A DNA stretch of 22,387 bases, from positions 1 through 22,387 of the forward strand of contig JAADDT010000028.1 in NCBI GenBank assembly GCA_013153765.1, read 5' to 3'. The DNA comes from Aquificota bacterium (GTDB taxonomy: Bacteria > Aquificota > Aquificia > Aquificales > Hydrogenothermaceae). Positions 14,862-22,387 of the stretch are shown one piece after another (position 1 is the stretch's first letter; each line of letters begins with the position of its first letter). Below the pieces are notes generated by a model. The model did not search any database and was not told where the DNA came from. It saw only the letters and a program-made list of their open reading frames with translations. The position numbers were made by a program, and so were the translations under genes.

Positions 14862-16402
14862 GGCTCAAACCTTAAGTCAGCCAGTTTTAACAGCTCTTCG
14901 TCAAAAGGGTAAAAGCCTGAAAGTCCCAAAACGGTGGCGTAATAACCTTCTTCTCCCAAAACACCTTTCACCTCTTCCGGCTTTTTAACGCCGGTAAGGA
15001 TTTTACTGATCAGATTATACCTGTTTTTTTCCGGAACGGGCTGTTTTTTGTCGGAAAACAAAAATGCAAAAAACTCTCCCTCGTCCGTTTTCATCAGGGA
15101 AAGCCAGCCTGTAAGATCCTGCCTGTCTATTTTTCCGGTTATGTACTTTCCTATCAGGCTTTTTAGCTTTAGGCTGTCGTCCTTTTCCTTTACCAGCTCT
15201 TCCATGTCAAGGAAGTTTTCGTACCTCTGGGTAAAATAAAAGTAATCCGCATTGAAGCGGGCATCTTCACTGTAGAACAGTTTTATCGGCTTGTCCAGAG
15301 TTTTCTGGTTCAGCATACCTTTAGACAGGTAAGGGTATCTAAACATCTTTTTAAGGAAGTTTTTCATCTCTTTTAAAAAAAGCTCCGTCAGAAAGTTCCT
15401 GTCCTGTGCCTGTAAAAACAGCTCAAATACCGCATAAACTACGCCGTCCGTCGGGTAGTATCTGAAAAGTAGGGAGTGGTTTATATTTTTTATCCCTATA
15501 AGCCACAGTACGCTTTCTATCCTTTCTCCCTCTGTAGCACCTTCCCTTACGAGGCTTTCCTCAAAAACGTTTTTCTGGGTCTGGTAGTCCCTTATCATTA
15601 CCGTCCTGTTTTCAACGGAAGCTTCCTCCAGTTTTGAGACGTAAAGCAGGTATTCCAGCTCTTCCCTGTCGGACAGAACTTTTTTTATGTGGGTTTTTAT
15701 TTTTACAAACAGTTTTGAAAGCTCCTCCGTATAAAAGCTACCTTTAAACTGCTGTTTTTCGCCTGTAATGGCTTCGTACAGGGAGGCAAAGACGGAAACC
15801 AGCAGGAAGGTAAGGAGGCTCTGATCCACCGTAAGCCTGCCGTTTTTGTTGATTATCAGGCTGTCCGGCGGTACCACCTTTTCCCAAAGCAGTTTGTCAA
15901 GCAGGTTCACAAGGAGGAAGTTCAGCTGGGCTAACTTGACGGATATGCCTTCCACAACCGTTTCGTCCTCCGGAAACAGCTCCAAAGCAAGCCTGTGTTT
16001 CTTGTAAGGGTCAAGCTCTTCAGCCTTGTTCAGCAGTTGGGGAAGGAGGTTAAACTGGACTATTATGCCGTGCTTTTTTATAAGGGGCATACCTTCGTAA
16101 AAAAACAGCAGTGGTGCAGGTGTGGGCTTTTCTTCCGATAAAACATCTGTAAAGGCTGTAAAGCGGAGTTTTTCCACCTCTTCTTCCTGAAGGTTAAGGT
16201 TCAGCCTTTCAAAAAGCTCTAAAACAAGCTTCCTCTTTTCCCATCTGTTTAGACCTTCGGGCTTTATTTTTTTGTTTATAAACCTTTCTACTTTTTTCCT
16301 TACCGGATTGTAGTCCTTTTCTTCCCAGTTTTCCCTTAAAAACCTTGCGGTCTGTTCCGCAAGCAGGTTTATTTTTTCCGGCTCCCTTATACGGTTATCC
16401 AT
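14858..16402 (-). CDS. Large soluble protein of unknown function (514 aa)
   Basis: I do not recognise this protein. It is 514 residues, highly charged, mostly helical to the eye, without a signal peptide, convincing membrane helix, or cysteine. One hydrophobic stretch (LLTFLLVSVFASLYEAI, about 205-221) could be a buried helix. No nucleotide-binding or metal motif is seen. The N-terminal about 80 residues (REPEKINLLAEQTARFLREN..., ELFERLNLNLQEEEVEKL) read like a small helical domain; the middle has LLFFYEGMPLIKKHG and the end has FYPFDEELLKLADL. AGGAAGGG precedes the ATG. It lies between a small membrane protein (9-nt gap) and the HEPN-like protein (4-bp ATGA overlap), so it is co-translated with the latter and probably works with it. 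Codon use matches the neighbours, with no sign of recent transfer. Confidence 0.7.
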   Translation of the reverse strand: MDNRIREPEKINLLAEQTARFLRENWEEKDYNPVRKKVERFINKKIKPEGLNRWEKRKLVLELFERLNLNLQEEEVEKLRFTAFTDVLSEEKPTPAPLLFFYEGMPLIKKHGIIVQFNLLPQLLNKAEELDPYKKHRLALELFPEDETVVEGISVKLAQLNFLLVNLLDKLLWEKVVPPDSLIINKNGRLTVDQSLLTFLLVSVFASLYEAITGEKQQFKGSFYTEELSKLFVKIKTHIKKVLSDREELEYLLYVSKLEEASVENRTVMIRDYQTQKNVFEESLVREGATEGERIESVLWLIGIKNINHSLLFRYYPTDGVVYAVFELFLQAQDRNFLTELFLKEMKNFLKKMFRYPYLSKGMLNQKTLDKPIKLFYSEDARFNADYFYFTQRYENFLDMEELVKEKDDSLKLKSLIGKYITGKIDRQDLTGWLSLMKTDEGEFFAFLFSDKKQPVPEKNRYNLISKILTGVKKPEEVKGVLGEEGYYATVLGLSGFYPFDEELLKLADLRFEP

Positions 16403-16411
16403 TTTCCCTTC

Positions 16412-16702
16412 CTAATTGGACATAAGGTATTTAAGTCCGATTATTACGAACCTGTAAACGAAAAACAGGACGGTTATGAAAAATCCCACGTTCAGGGCTA
16501 TCAGAAACAGGGCAAAGTTTGACCTCCTTTCTTCAGGGGGCTTTTTGCTGTTTTTCCAGACCAGATACAGGTAGGTAAGCATTCCCACGGCGGTTATAAG
16601 CAGGAGGAGTATTATTATGTCCGTTGAGTGGAGGTCTCCCACCTGCTCCAGAACCGTTTCCGGAGGTGCCTGGTGCAGTCTTAAGCTTTCCGGCTTTTCC
16701 AT
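16412..16702 (-). CDS. Small two-helix membrane protein, function unknown
   Basis: A 96-residue protein with a polar N-terminus of about 28 residues, two membrane helices (TDIIILLLLITAVGMLTYLYLV, about 30-51, and FALFLIALNVGFFITVLFFVYR, about 66-87) and a positively charged loop between them (KNSKKPPEERR), which suggests the loop is cytoplasmic with both ends outside. The start is ATG 16702, with AGGTAGG about 10 nt upstream overlapping the purA stop. A GTG at 16711 would add MAV but leaves no room for a ribosome binding site. It is spaced 11 nt after purA and 9 nt before the 514-aa gene in the same operon. I do not recognise the family. Confidence 0.65.
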   Translation of the reverse strand: MEKPESLRLHQAPPETVLEQVGDLHSTDIIILLLLITAVGMLTYLYLVWKNSKKPPEERRSNFALFLIALNVGFFITVLFFVYRFVIIGLKYLMSN

Positions 16703-16713
16703 TACAGCCACAC

Positions 16714-18003
16714 CTACCTTAACCAGATGTACTCGGACCTTTCCGGTCCTGTGGACAGCATAACGACGGGAACGGAAGTTTCCTCCTCAACCGTTTTTAT
16801 AAAGTCCCATACCTGCTCAGGCAGGCTGTCCCTGTCCTTCAGACCGGAGGTGGAACTGTTCCAGCCTTTTAAGGTTTTATATACAGGTTTGCACTTTTCC
16901 AGCACCTTCAGTGATGCGGGAAATTCTTTTATTAGCTGTCCTTCGTATTCGTAGGCTACCGCAACTTTTATTTCCTCAAAGTGGTCAAGCACGTCCAGTT
17001 TAGTAATGATCAGACCGTCCATTCCGTTTATCCTTACTGCAAACCTTAAAGCCACAAGGTCAAGCCAGCCACACCTTCTCGGTCTGCCTGTGGTGGTGCC
17101 GTACTCCTTGCCTTTCTCCCTGAGCCTATCACCAACGCTGTCCTTCAGCTCGGTAGGGAAAGGTCCGGCTCCAACTCTCGTAAGGTAAGCCTTGCTTACT
17201 CCCAGCACTTCAGCCTGACCTATCAGCTTTGGGGATACGCCTGTCCCGTTGCACAGACCTAAAGCGGAGGAATTTGACGACGTGACGTAAGGGTATGTTC
17301 CCATATCTATGTCAAGCATAGTACCTTGGGCTCCTTCAAACAACACCTTTTCTCCCTTCTTCAGGGCTTGGTCAAGCATAAGAGAAGTGTCCGCCACAAG
17401 GTCAGCCACCTTTTCAAACATCCTCATAGTGTCCGAATAGACCTGATCAACGGACAGGTCAAACCTTTCACCGTAAACCTTTTCCACTATGCTTTTTGCT
17501 TCAGCCATAGCGTTTTCAAGCCTTTCCCTAAAGTATGGAGGGTCAAAAAGGTCAGCCATTCTTATGCCTGTCCTTGCGTACTTGGACATATATGCAGGTC
17601 CTATTCCTTTCAGGGTAGTTCCCACCTTTGCGTTCCCTTTTGATTTTTCGGAAAGACCGTCCAGTATTTTGTGGTAAGGAAAGACTATGTGTGCTCTGTC
17701 GCTTATGTAAAGCCTGTCCTTAAAGTCGCCGACCACGTCCCTTATCCTTTCCATCTCCTCTATCAGCTCGTCAAGGGCTACAACCACGCCGTTAGTTATC
17801 AGGTTTTTCTTCCCTTCCCTCAAAATACCTGAGGGTATGAGGTGGAGGGCGTACTTCCTGTCTCCTATTATTACCGTGTGTCCTGCGTTGCTCCCTCCCT
17901 GATACCTTACCACGTAGTCGTACTGGGGGGTCAGCAGGTCAACTATTTTGCCTTTTCCTTCGTCCCCCCACTGGGAACCAAGTATAACAAGGCTTTTATC
18001 CAT
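16714..18003 (-). CDS. purA: Adenylosuccinate synthetase
   Basis: A 429-residue PurA that condenses IMP and aspartate using GTP, the first step from IMP to AMP. Hallmarks: the GTP-binding loop [15 protein letters not shown] at the N-terminus, [78 protein letters not shown], and TKLDVLD. I chose ATG 18003 because the protein then begins [13 protein letters not shown] like other PurA, and AAGGAGG lies 7 nt upstream inside the end of rph. A start 27 nt earlier would add a basic, non-family extension. It overlaps the rph stop by 8 bp, so the two are translationally coupled. It is the second gene of the six-gene minus-strand operon. Confidence 0.97.
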   Translation of the reverse strand: MDKSLVILGSQWGDEGKGKIVDLLTPQYDYVVRYQGGSNAGHTVIIGDRKYALHLIPSGILREGKKNLITNGVVVALDELIEEMERIRDVVGDFKDRLYISDRAHIVFPYHKILDGLSEKSKGNAKVGTTLKGIGPAYMSKYARTGIRMADLFDPPYFRERLENAMAEAKSIVEKVYGERFDLSVDQVYSDTMRMFEKVADLVADTSLMLDQALKKGEKVLFEGAQGTMLDIDMGTYPYVTSSNSSALGLCNGTGVSPKLIGQAEVLGVSKAYLTRVGAGPFPTELKDSVGDRLREKGKEYGTTTGRPRRCGWLDLVALRFAVRINGMDGLIITKLDVLDHFEEIKVAVAYEYEGQLIKEFPASLKVLEKCKPVYKTLKGWNSSTSGLKDRDSLPEQVWDFIKTVEEETSVPVVMLSTGPERSEYIWLR

Positions 18004-18787
18004 TAAAATCCTCCTTGTCCTCGTAAACAAACTCCTTTATATCCTTCCTTTTCCAATGTCCTATGGAAGGTATTCCTTCTATAAACTGTTTTTGTATGTG
18101 TATCAGCTTGTTTATGCCAAGCTTTCCGTAATCAAGCATTTTATTAAATTCTTCCTGCGTAAAAGAGTACTCCTCTCCCGTTGCCTGCACCTCAACGAAA
18201 TTACCGCTACCTGTCATAACAAGGTTCATATCTACCTTTGCGGAAGAATCCTCCTTAAAGTTCAAGTCCAGAACAACTTCCCTGCCTACAATACCTGTGG
18301 ATACTGCCGCAACGTAGTCCTTCAGTGGATTCTGCTTTACAACTCCCCCTTCCGTTATCTTTATCATAGCGTCGGCTACGGCTATGAACGCACCGGTGAT
18401 GGAAGCAACTCTCGTTCCTCCGTCAGCCTGTATCACATCACAGTCTATCCATAAAGTCCTTTCGCCGAGTTTTTTCAGGTCAACAACTCCCCTTAAAGAC
18501 CTTCCGATAAGCCTCTGTATTTCCTGCGTCCTGCCTGAAGGGGCTCCCCTAACGACTTCCCTAATGTTCCTGTTTTCGGTAGAACGGGGAAGCATAGAGT
18601 ACTCTGCCGTTATCCAGCCTTGTCCCGTCCCCCTTAAAAACGGCGGGACTTTTTCCTCAACTGAGGCGGTTATTATAACCTTGGTGTTTCCCATTTCTAT
18701 AAGAACGGAACCTTCAGCGTATATGTTAAAGTCCCTTACGACCTTTACAGGTCTTATCTGGGTAGGTTTTCTTCCGTCGGGACGCAA
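17996..18787 (-). CDS. rph: Ribonuclease PH
   Basis: A 263-residue phosphorolytic 3'-to-5' exoribonuclease that trims tRNA 3' ends. Family features: [13 protein letters not shown] at the very N-terminus, [42 protein letters not shown] core, [27 protein letters not shown] (phosphate-binding arginines), [18 protein letters not shown], and [15 protein letters not shown] near the active-site aspartates. The start is TTG 18787: GGAGG lies 6 nt before it and the first residues are then (M)RPDGRKPTQ as in relatives. A GTG at 18817 would add ten residues, but its region contains that ribosome binding site. It is the first gene of the rph-purA-...-nnr operon, and its C-terminal tail (YEDKEDFNG) overlaps the purA start. 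Confidence 0.95.
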   Translation of the reverse strand: MRPDGRKPTQIRPVKVVRDFNIYAEGSVLIEMGNTKVIITASVEEKVPPFLRGTGQGWITAEYSMLPRSTENRNIREVVRGAPSGRTQEIQRLIGRSLRGVVDLKKLGERTLWIDCDVIQADGGTRVASITGAFIAVADAMIKITEGGVVKQNPLKDYVAAVSTGIVGREVVLDLNFKEDSSAKVDMNLVMTGSGNFVEVQATGEEYSFTQEEFNKMLDYGKLGINKLIHIQKQFIEGIPSIGHWKRKDIKEFVYEDKEDFNG

Positions 18788-18840
18788 TATTATCCTCCAG
18801 AATGTTTTTACAAACACAAAATTTTAACATAAATGGAGGT

Positions 18841-18868
18841 TTGAAAAGGGAATTTTCGGATATACTAT
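18841..18868 (+). promoter_or_regulatory. Predicted promoter of the coiled-coil protein gene
   Basis: TTGAAA (18841-18846), a 16-bp spacer and TACTAT (18863-18868); an overlapping TATACT (18861-18866) is an alternative -10. An AAGGAGG ribosome binding site (18889-18895) follows before the ATG at 18902. This is the 114-bp gap between divergent rph and the coiled-coil gene; I could not settle the rph promoter on the other strand. Confidence 0.4.
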
Positions 18869-18901
18869 GTGTAGTAAATTTAAAAAAGAAGGAGGTTTGG
18901 A

Positions 18902-19423
18902 ATGAAAGAACTGAAAGGGGTTTCCGGTGAAGTCCAGAAACTTGAGAAAAGGGCACAGTCCTTGGAAAAACACATCAAGGAAGTGCAGGAAAAAATACAG
19001 GAGATAGACCAACAGCTTTTAAAAGTAAAAGAGGAGCTTACAAAGAAAGAAACCGAAATAATAGAAATATCCCGCCAGATAAGGGAGCTTGAACACGAGT
19101 TTAACGAAACAAAACAGAAGATTAAAAAACACAGAAAACTCCTCCAGCAGGCGGACTCGCCGAGGGAGTACGAAAAGTTCCTTAAAGAAAGGGAAAAGCT
19201 AATAGAAAAGGCAACAAAGATTTCAGACAAGATAGAAAAGCTGAAGAAAAAACTGAAAGACCTTCTGTTTGAGGAGGACAGGCTCCTTGAGAAGGAAGAA
19301 GAATTGGAAAAAATGAGGGAAAAGCTGGTCAAGGAATATTCTTACCTGCTTTCGGAACTGCAAAACGTTATCAACAGGTTAAGCAGGCAGGTAGAGAAGG
19401 CAAGGGAGTTTATCTCTCTTTAA
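18902..19423 (+). CDS. Coiled-coil protein, CT398/DUF164-like without the zinc ribbon
   Basis: A 173-residue protein that is almost entirely heptad-rich coiled coil of Lys, Glu, Leu and Ile. The central motif DSPREYEKFLKEREKLIEKATKISDKIEKL matches the conserved EY..L..E turn of the C4-type zinc-ribbon family (CT398, DUF164). There a long antiparallel coiled coil is followed by a CxxC...CxxC ribbon. Here the protein stops right after the coiled coil ([21 protein letters not shown] end) and contains no cysteine, so the ribbon is absent. In other bacteria relatives are proposed to bind sigma54, flagellar components or nucleic acid. The start is ATG 18902 behind AAGGAGG. It is probably monocistronic, divergent from rph and overlapping the convergent panE end by 14 bp. 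Cytoplasmic; role unknown. Confidence 0.75.
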   Translation: MKELKGVSGEVQKLEKRAQSLEKHIKEVQEKIQEIDQQLLKVKEELTKKETEIIEISRQIRELEHEFNETKQKIKKHRKLLQQADSPREYEKFLKEREKLIEKATKISDKIEKLKKKLKDLLFEEDRLLEKEEELEKMREKLVKEYSYLLSELQNVINRLSRQVEKAREFISL

Positions 19424-20339
19424 ATTTAATCAGGTTTGTTATGGTCTGGTTTGTGGGGGTGGGAATGCCTGCCTTTTCCCCCAGCCTCACAACCGCTCCG
19501 TTAAGGGCGTCTATTTCCGTTTTCTTACCGGCTTTCAGGTCGTAATACATTGAAGGGTAATGTTTTGCCGTCGGCGGTATAAGGTTTTTGTAAAAGTGGT
19601 TTATGTATTCTTCAGCCGATTTCCACCTTAAGGGTATCCGGTTTGCCTGTGCCACCTGAAATATCTCTTTTATTACGTTTTCCATTATTTCTCTGGTTTC
19701 TTCCCTTGATGCAAGCTGTCCGTAAGTAGCCTGTAGAAGGGCTCCCAGCGGGTTAAGGGCACAGTTATACAGTATTTTATCCCACAGCACGGAATAAACG
19801 TCGGGGCTGTACGATGCGGGTATGCCTGAGGAATTTATGGTGTTTACTATTTTCAGGAGTTTCTCCCTGTCTATTTTACCTGACGGGTCTCCTATACGGA
19901 CGTCATCGGCGGATACGGTTATTTCGGCACAGTTAGGTTTTACAACCTTTGAACCGAATATTACTCTGGCAAGCACCACTTTACCACTGCCGTAAAGCTC
20001 CACCGCCTTTTCGTAGTTGCCGTATCCGTTCTGGGCTACCATTATCAGGGTATTTTTATCTACTATAGGTTTTATCTGCCTGAGGGCGGTTTCCGTGTCG
20101 TAAGACTTTACCGTAAGGATTATCAGGTCTATATCTTCCTTTATGCGGGAAGGGTCGGCGTATATACCGTCAAGCTGTACGGAATGCTCTCCCCATATCC
20201 CTTTTACGCAAAGCCTGTTTTCGGGAAAGTTTTTCAGATACTCCGGCTTGGTAATACCGTAAACGGCGTTTCCCGCCTTTTTTAAAAAAGTGGCAAAGGC
20301 TATTCCTAACGCACCAAGTCCAACAACTGCAACATTCAT
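19410..20339 (-). CDS. panE: 2-dehydropantoate 2-reductase (ketopantoate reductase)
   Basis: A 309-residue ApbA/PanE protein that reduces ketopantoate to pantoate with NADPH, on the route to pantothenate and coenzyme A. The Rossmann loop is VGLGALG (residues 6-12). Further hallmarks are [22 protein letters not shown], the catalytic-lysine segment [18 protein letters not shown] (about 183-200), and the C-terminal [26 protein letters not shown] with substrate-binding Ser and Glu. PanE paralogues acting on other 2-keto acids exist, so the exact substrate is inferred. The start overlaps the thrC stop by ATGA. Its last 14 bp overlap the convergent coiled-coil gene. Confidence 0.88.
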   Translation of the reverse strand: MNVAVVGLGALGIAFATFLKKAGNAVYGITKPEYLKNFPENRLCVKGIWGEHSVQLDGIYADPSRIKEDIDLIILTVKSYDTETALRQIKPIVDKNTLIMVAQNGYGNYEKAVELYGSGKVVLARVIFGSKVVKPNCAEITVSADDVRIGDPSGKIDREKLLKIVNTINSSGIPASYSPDVYSVLWDKILYNCALNPLGALLQATYGQLASREETREIMENVIKEIFQVAQANRIPLRWKSAEEYINHFYKNLIPPTAKHYPSMYYDLKAGKKTEIDALNGAVVRLGEKAGIPTPTNQTITNLIKFKER

Positions 20340-21400
20340 AGTCCCAAATACTTGGCAATTTCGTTAACGTCGGGAGGCATTTCAACAGGTTTGTCGCTTG
20401 CCTTGATAACCGTGTCCGGGTCCTTCAGACCGTTTCCCGTAAGGGTGCAGACCACAGTCTCACCACCTTTAAACAGTCCCCTTCTGTAAGCTTTTATCAC
20501 ACCTGCAATTGATGCGGCGGAAGCAGGTTCGCAGAAAACACCTTCAGAGGAGGCTACAAGCCTGTAAGCTTCCAGTATTTCTTCGTCAGAGACCGCATCT
20601 ATAAAGCCGTTGCTTTCCCTTGCCGCCTGCAGGGCAGGTTGCCAGCTGTATGGGTTTCCTATTTTTATGGCGGTGGCTATTGTTTGTGGATTTTTTATGG
20701 GAAAGCCTTTGACTATAGGAGCAGAGCCTTCAGCCTGCCAGCCGACCATACGGGGCAGTTTTTTAGCCAGTCCCTTTTCCTTGTATTCCTTGTATCCTTT
20801 CCAGTATGCGGTAATGTTTCCTGCGTTGCCTACAGGTATAAAGTGGTAGTCGGGAGCGTCTCCTAAAGCGTCCACAATCTCAAAGGCGGCTGTTTTTTGA
20901 CCTTCTATCCTGTAAGGGTTAACCGAATTTACAACCTCAACAGGGTACTTTTCGCCTATTTCCCTTACGATGCTTAAAGCATCGTCAAAGTTTCCCATAA
21001 GGGCTATTATTTTTGCTCCGTAAACCATAGCTTGGGACAGTTTTCCCAGTGCCACAGCTCCTTTCGGCAGAATTACGTAAGCGTCCATTCCAGCCCTTGC
21101 GGCGTAAGCGGCGGCTGAGGCAGAAGTGTTTCCGGTTGAGGCACAAATTACAGCGGTTTTGCCGAACTCTTTTGCCTTGGAGATTGCCACGGTCATTCCC
21201 CTGTCTTTAAAGGAACCTGTAGGGTTCAGACCTTCGTATTTTAGATAAAGGTTTATGTTCGGGGCTATCTTTTTCGCCAGATTTGGGGCATCAACTAAAG
21301 GTGTATTTCCTTCGTATAGGGAGACAATAGGGGTCTTTTCGCTGACAGGTAAAAACTCCCTGTATGCCTTAATAATACCTTCCCATTTACACAATCCCAA
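20336..21400 (-). CDS. thrC: Threonine synthase
   Basis: A 354-residue PLP enzyme converting O-phosphohomoserine to threonine, of the shorter type typical of thermophiles and archaea. The cofactor lysine is Lys65 in [11 protein letters not shown]. Other features: [44 protein letters not shown], the PLP-phosphate loop VGNAGNI, and [10 protein letters not shown]. The likely start is TTG 21400 (GGAGG lies 10 nt upstream); another in-frame TTG at 21394 is equally possible, and no ATG or GTG lies near. It follows mlaF by 42 nt on the same strand and overlaps panE by ATGA, so thrC and panE are co-translated although their pathways differ. Confidence 0.95.
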   Translation of the reverse strand: MGLCKWEGIIKAYREFLPVSEKTPIVSLYEGNTPLVDAPNLAKKIAPNINLYLKYEGLNPTGSFKDRGMTVAISKAKEFGKTAVICASTGNTSASAAAYAARAGMDAYVILPKGAVALGKLSQAMVYGAKIIALMGNFDDALSIVREIGEKYPVEVVNSVNPYRIEGQKTAAFEIVDALGDAPDYHFIPVGNAGNITAYWKGYKEYKEKGLAKKLPRMVGWQAEGSAPIVKGFPIKNPQTIATAIKIGNPYSWQPALQAARESNGFIDAVSDEEILEAYRLVASSEGVFCEPASAASIAGVIKAYRRGLFKGGETVVCTLTGNGLKDPDTVIKASDKPVEMPPDVNEIAKYLGL

Positions 21401-21442
21401 ACCTGTTTTTCCTCCGGATATTGTTGAATGTTTATTATATCA

Positions 21443-22231
21443 TCAGGCAGACGCTTCCATCTGCATCTCTTTAAACAGCTCTTCCGTAATAGGTCCTTCA
21501 GCCCTTCTGTTTATGAACTGCTGAACTACAGGGTCAGGGTTGTTTCTGATTTCTTCAGGTGTTCCTATGGCGTAGATAACACCTTTGTGTATCATGGCTA
21601 TCCTGTCCGCAATGGTAAAAGCACTGTCAAGGTCGTGTGTAACGACGATGGAAGTGACGCCTATGCTTTCCCTCAAGTCCATAATGAGCTTGTCTATCAT
21701 AGCACTTGTAACCGGATCAAGACCTGATGTAGGCTCGTCGTAAAGCACTATTTCCGGATTTGTTGATATTGCCCTTGCAAGTGATACTCTCTTTCTCATA
21801 CCGCCAGAAAGCTGGGAAGGATAAAGCTCCTCAACACCTTTAAGCCCGACCATAGCCAGCTTTTTCTGGGCAAGCTTGTAAATCTCCTCCCGGGGCATAT
21901 CCGTATTTTCCAAAAAGTAAAATCCCACGTTTTCCCACACTTTTAGACTGTCAAACAACGCCCCTTCCTGAAAAAGGTATCCCATCCTTTTTCTAAACTC
22001 TATAAGCTCCCTATCGGACAGCTTTGTAATGTCCACACCGTCTATTATTATCTGCCCGCTTGTGGGCTTAAGCAGTCCTATTATGTGTTTTATCGTGGTA
22101 CTTTTACCGCTACCGCTACCGCCCATAAGGACGAATATCTCCCTCTCCATAACCTCAAAGGAGATATTCCTCAGAACTATCCTGTCCCCAAATTTTTTCG
22201 TTAAATTTTTAACTATTATCTTCGGCTTCAT
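21443..22231 (-). CDS. mlaF: ABC transporter ATP-binding protein, MlaF-type
   Basis: A 262-residue ATPase. Walker A is GGSGSGKST (Lys43), the signature is LSGGMRKRVSLARAI, Walker B is IVLYDEPTSGLDP, and the switch is VVTHD. The Q-loop region LFQEGALFDSLKVWENV is the hallmark of the MlaF/Ttg2A branch, which powers phospholipid movement between inner and outer membrane, supporting the outer membrane implied by the TonB receptor. The permease (mlaE) and substrate-binding MCE protein (mlaD) are not in the window. No clear ribosome binding site precedes the ATG; a TAAAAT box ends 7 nt before it, so the message may be leaderless. It lies 65 nt after a tRNA-Ser gene on the same strand. Confidence 0.9.
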   Translation of the reverse strand: MKPKIIVKNLTKKFGDRIVLRNISFEVMEREIFVLMGGSGSGKSTTIKHIIGLLKPTSGQIIIDGVDITKLSDRELIEFRKRMGYLFQEGALFDSLKVWENVGFYFLENTDMPREEIYKLAQKKLAMVGLKGVEELYPSQLSGGMRKRVSLARAISTNPEIVLYDEPTSGLDPVTSAMIDKLIMDLRESIGVTSIVVTHDLDSAFTIADRIAMIHKGVIYAIGTPEEIRNNPDPVVQQFINRRAEGPITEELFKEMQMEASA

Positions 22232-22238
22232 AAAAGTT

Positions 22239-22244
22239 ATTTTA
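22239..22244 (-). promoter_or_regulatory. -10-like element immediately before mlaF
   Basis: On the minus strand TAAAAT ends 7 nt before the mlaF ATG, and no Shine-Dalgarno sequence is present between them. Transcription from it would start at or next to the start codon. No convincing -35 box is seen 16-18 bp upstream, so mlaF may instead be read through from the tRNA gene. Confidence 0.25.
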
Positions 22245-22296
22245 CTACAACCTGACTGTTTATTACCTGTTGAATATGGACAGGGAGGAACATTTT

Positions 22297-22387
22297 TGGC
22301 GGAGAGGGAGGGATTTGAACCCTCGGAGCGGGGATAACCCGCTCAACTCCTTAGCAGGGAGCCGCCTTCGACCGCTCGGCCACCTCT
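22297..22387 (-). tRNA. tRNA-Ser (anticodon GCU), 5' end cut by the window edge
   Basis: Read on the minus strand: acceptor stem remnant AGAGG (the first two bases, expected GG, lie outside), D arm GGCCGAGCGGTCGAAGGC, anticodon stem-loop with loop CTGCTAA giving anticodon GCU, a long class II variable arm (GAGCGGG paired with CCCGCTC), T arm GAGGG-TTCAAAT-CCCTC, acceptor 3' strand CCTCTCC, discriminator G and an encoded CCA (22297-22299). The large variable arm, discriminator G and anticodon together identify serine (AGC/AGU codons). Confidence 0.95.

Noticed and set aside
22029-22337. Plus-strand frame running into the tRNA region
   Set aside because: It is antisense to mlaF and its end reads through the complement of the tRNA-Ser gene, a common false prediction.

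Overview
The window looks like core chromosome of a thermophilic bacterium of Aquificota type. The evidence is compositional and textual: Arg is written almost only with AGG/AGA and Ile with ATA, coding strands are purine-rich, proteins are rich in Lys, Glu and Tyr, genes are packed with 4-bp overlaps, and a compact class 1B SpeD and MetH sit beside housekeeping genes. The phylum is inferred and has not been tested by a search. I see no rRNA, insertion sequence, prophage or CRISPR array, and no gene-free stretch longer than about 150 bases.

Left part (1-3461): the 3' part of a HerA-type hexameric ATPase gene runs directly into a phosphoribosyltransferase, followed by a small heme-binding (DUF3365/Tll0287-like) lipoprotein. 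A strong hairpin separates this cluster from the convergent speD (S-adenosylmethionine decarboxylase). speD and metH (B12-dependent methionine synthase) are divergent, with overlapping promoter cores between them. One gene feeds the methionine/SAM pool and the other drains it. The speD leader carries a short upstream ORF with its own strong ribosome binding site.

Middle (3462-12921): metH meets a convergent cysteine-rich lipoprotein gene stop-on-stop. Then come aat (N-end-rule leucyl/phenylalanyl transferase), tkt (transketolase), and a TonB-dependent receptor resembling BtuB-type cobalamin receptors. The receptor is translationally coupled to a small six-helix membrane protein of unknown function. 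A near-perfect 21-bp inverted repeat sits just downstream of the receptor's -10 box and is a good operator candidate.

Right-centre (12889-18787, minus strand): one tight operon, rph - purA - 96-aa two-helix membrane protein - 514-aa unknown - HEPN-like 123-aa protein - nnr. RNA 3'-end processing, AMP synthesis and NAD(P)H repair are thus co-transcribed with three unassigned genes. The 514-aa/HEPN-like pair is the least explained part of the window.

Right end (18902-22387): a plus-strand coiled-coil protein that resembles the coiled-coil half of the CT398/DUF164 family but lacks its zinc ribbon. Facing it, on the minus strand, is mlaF - thrC - panE (lipid-transport ATPase, threonine synthase, ketopantoate reductase), preceded by a tRNA-Ser(GCU) cut by the window edge. 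Three convergent gene pairs overlap at their 3' ends (4, 33 and 14 bp), so this is a very compact genome with little room for intrinsic terminators.
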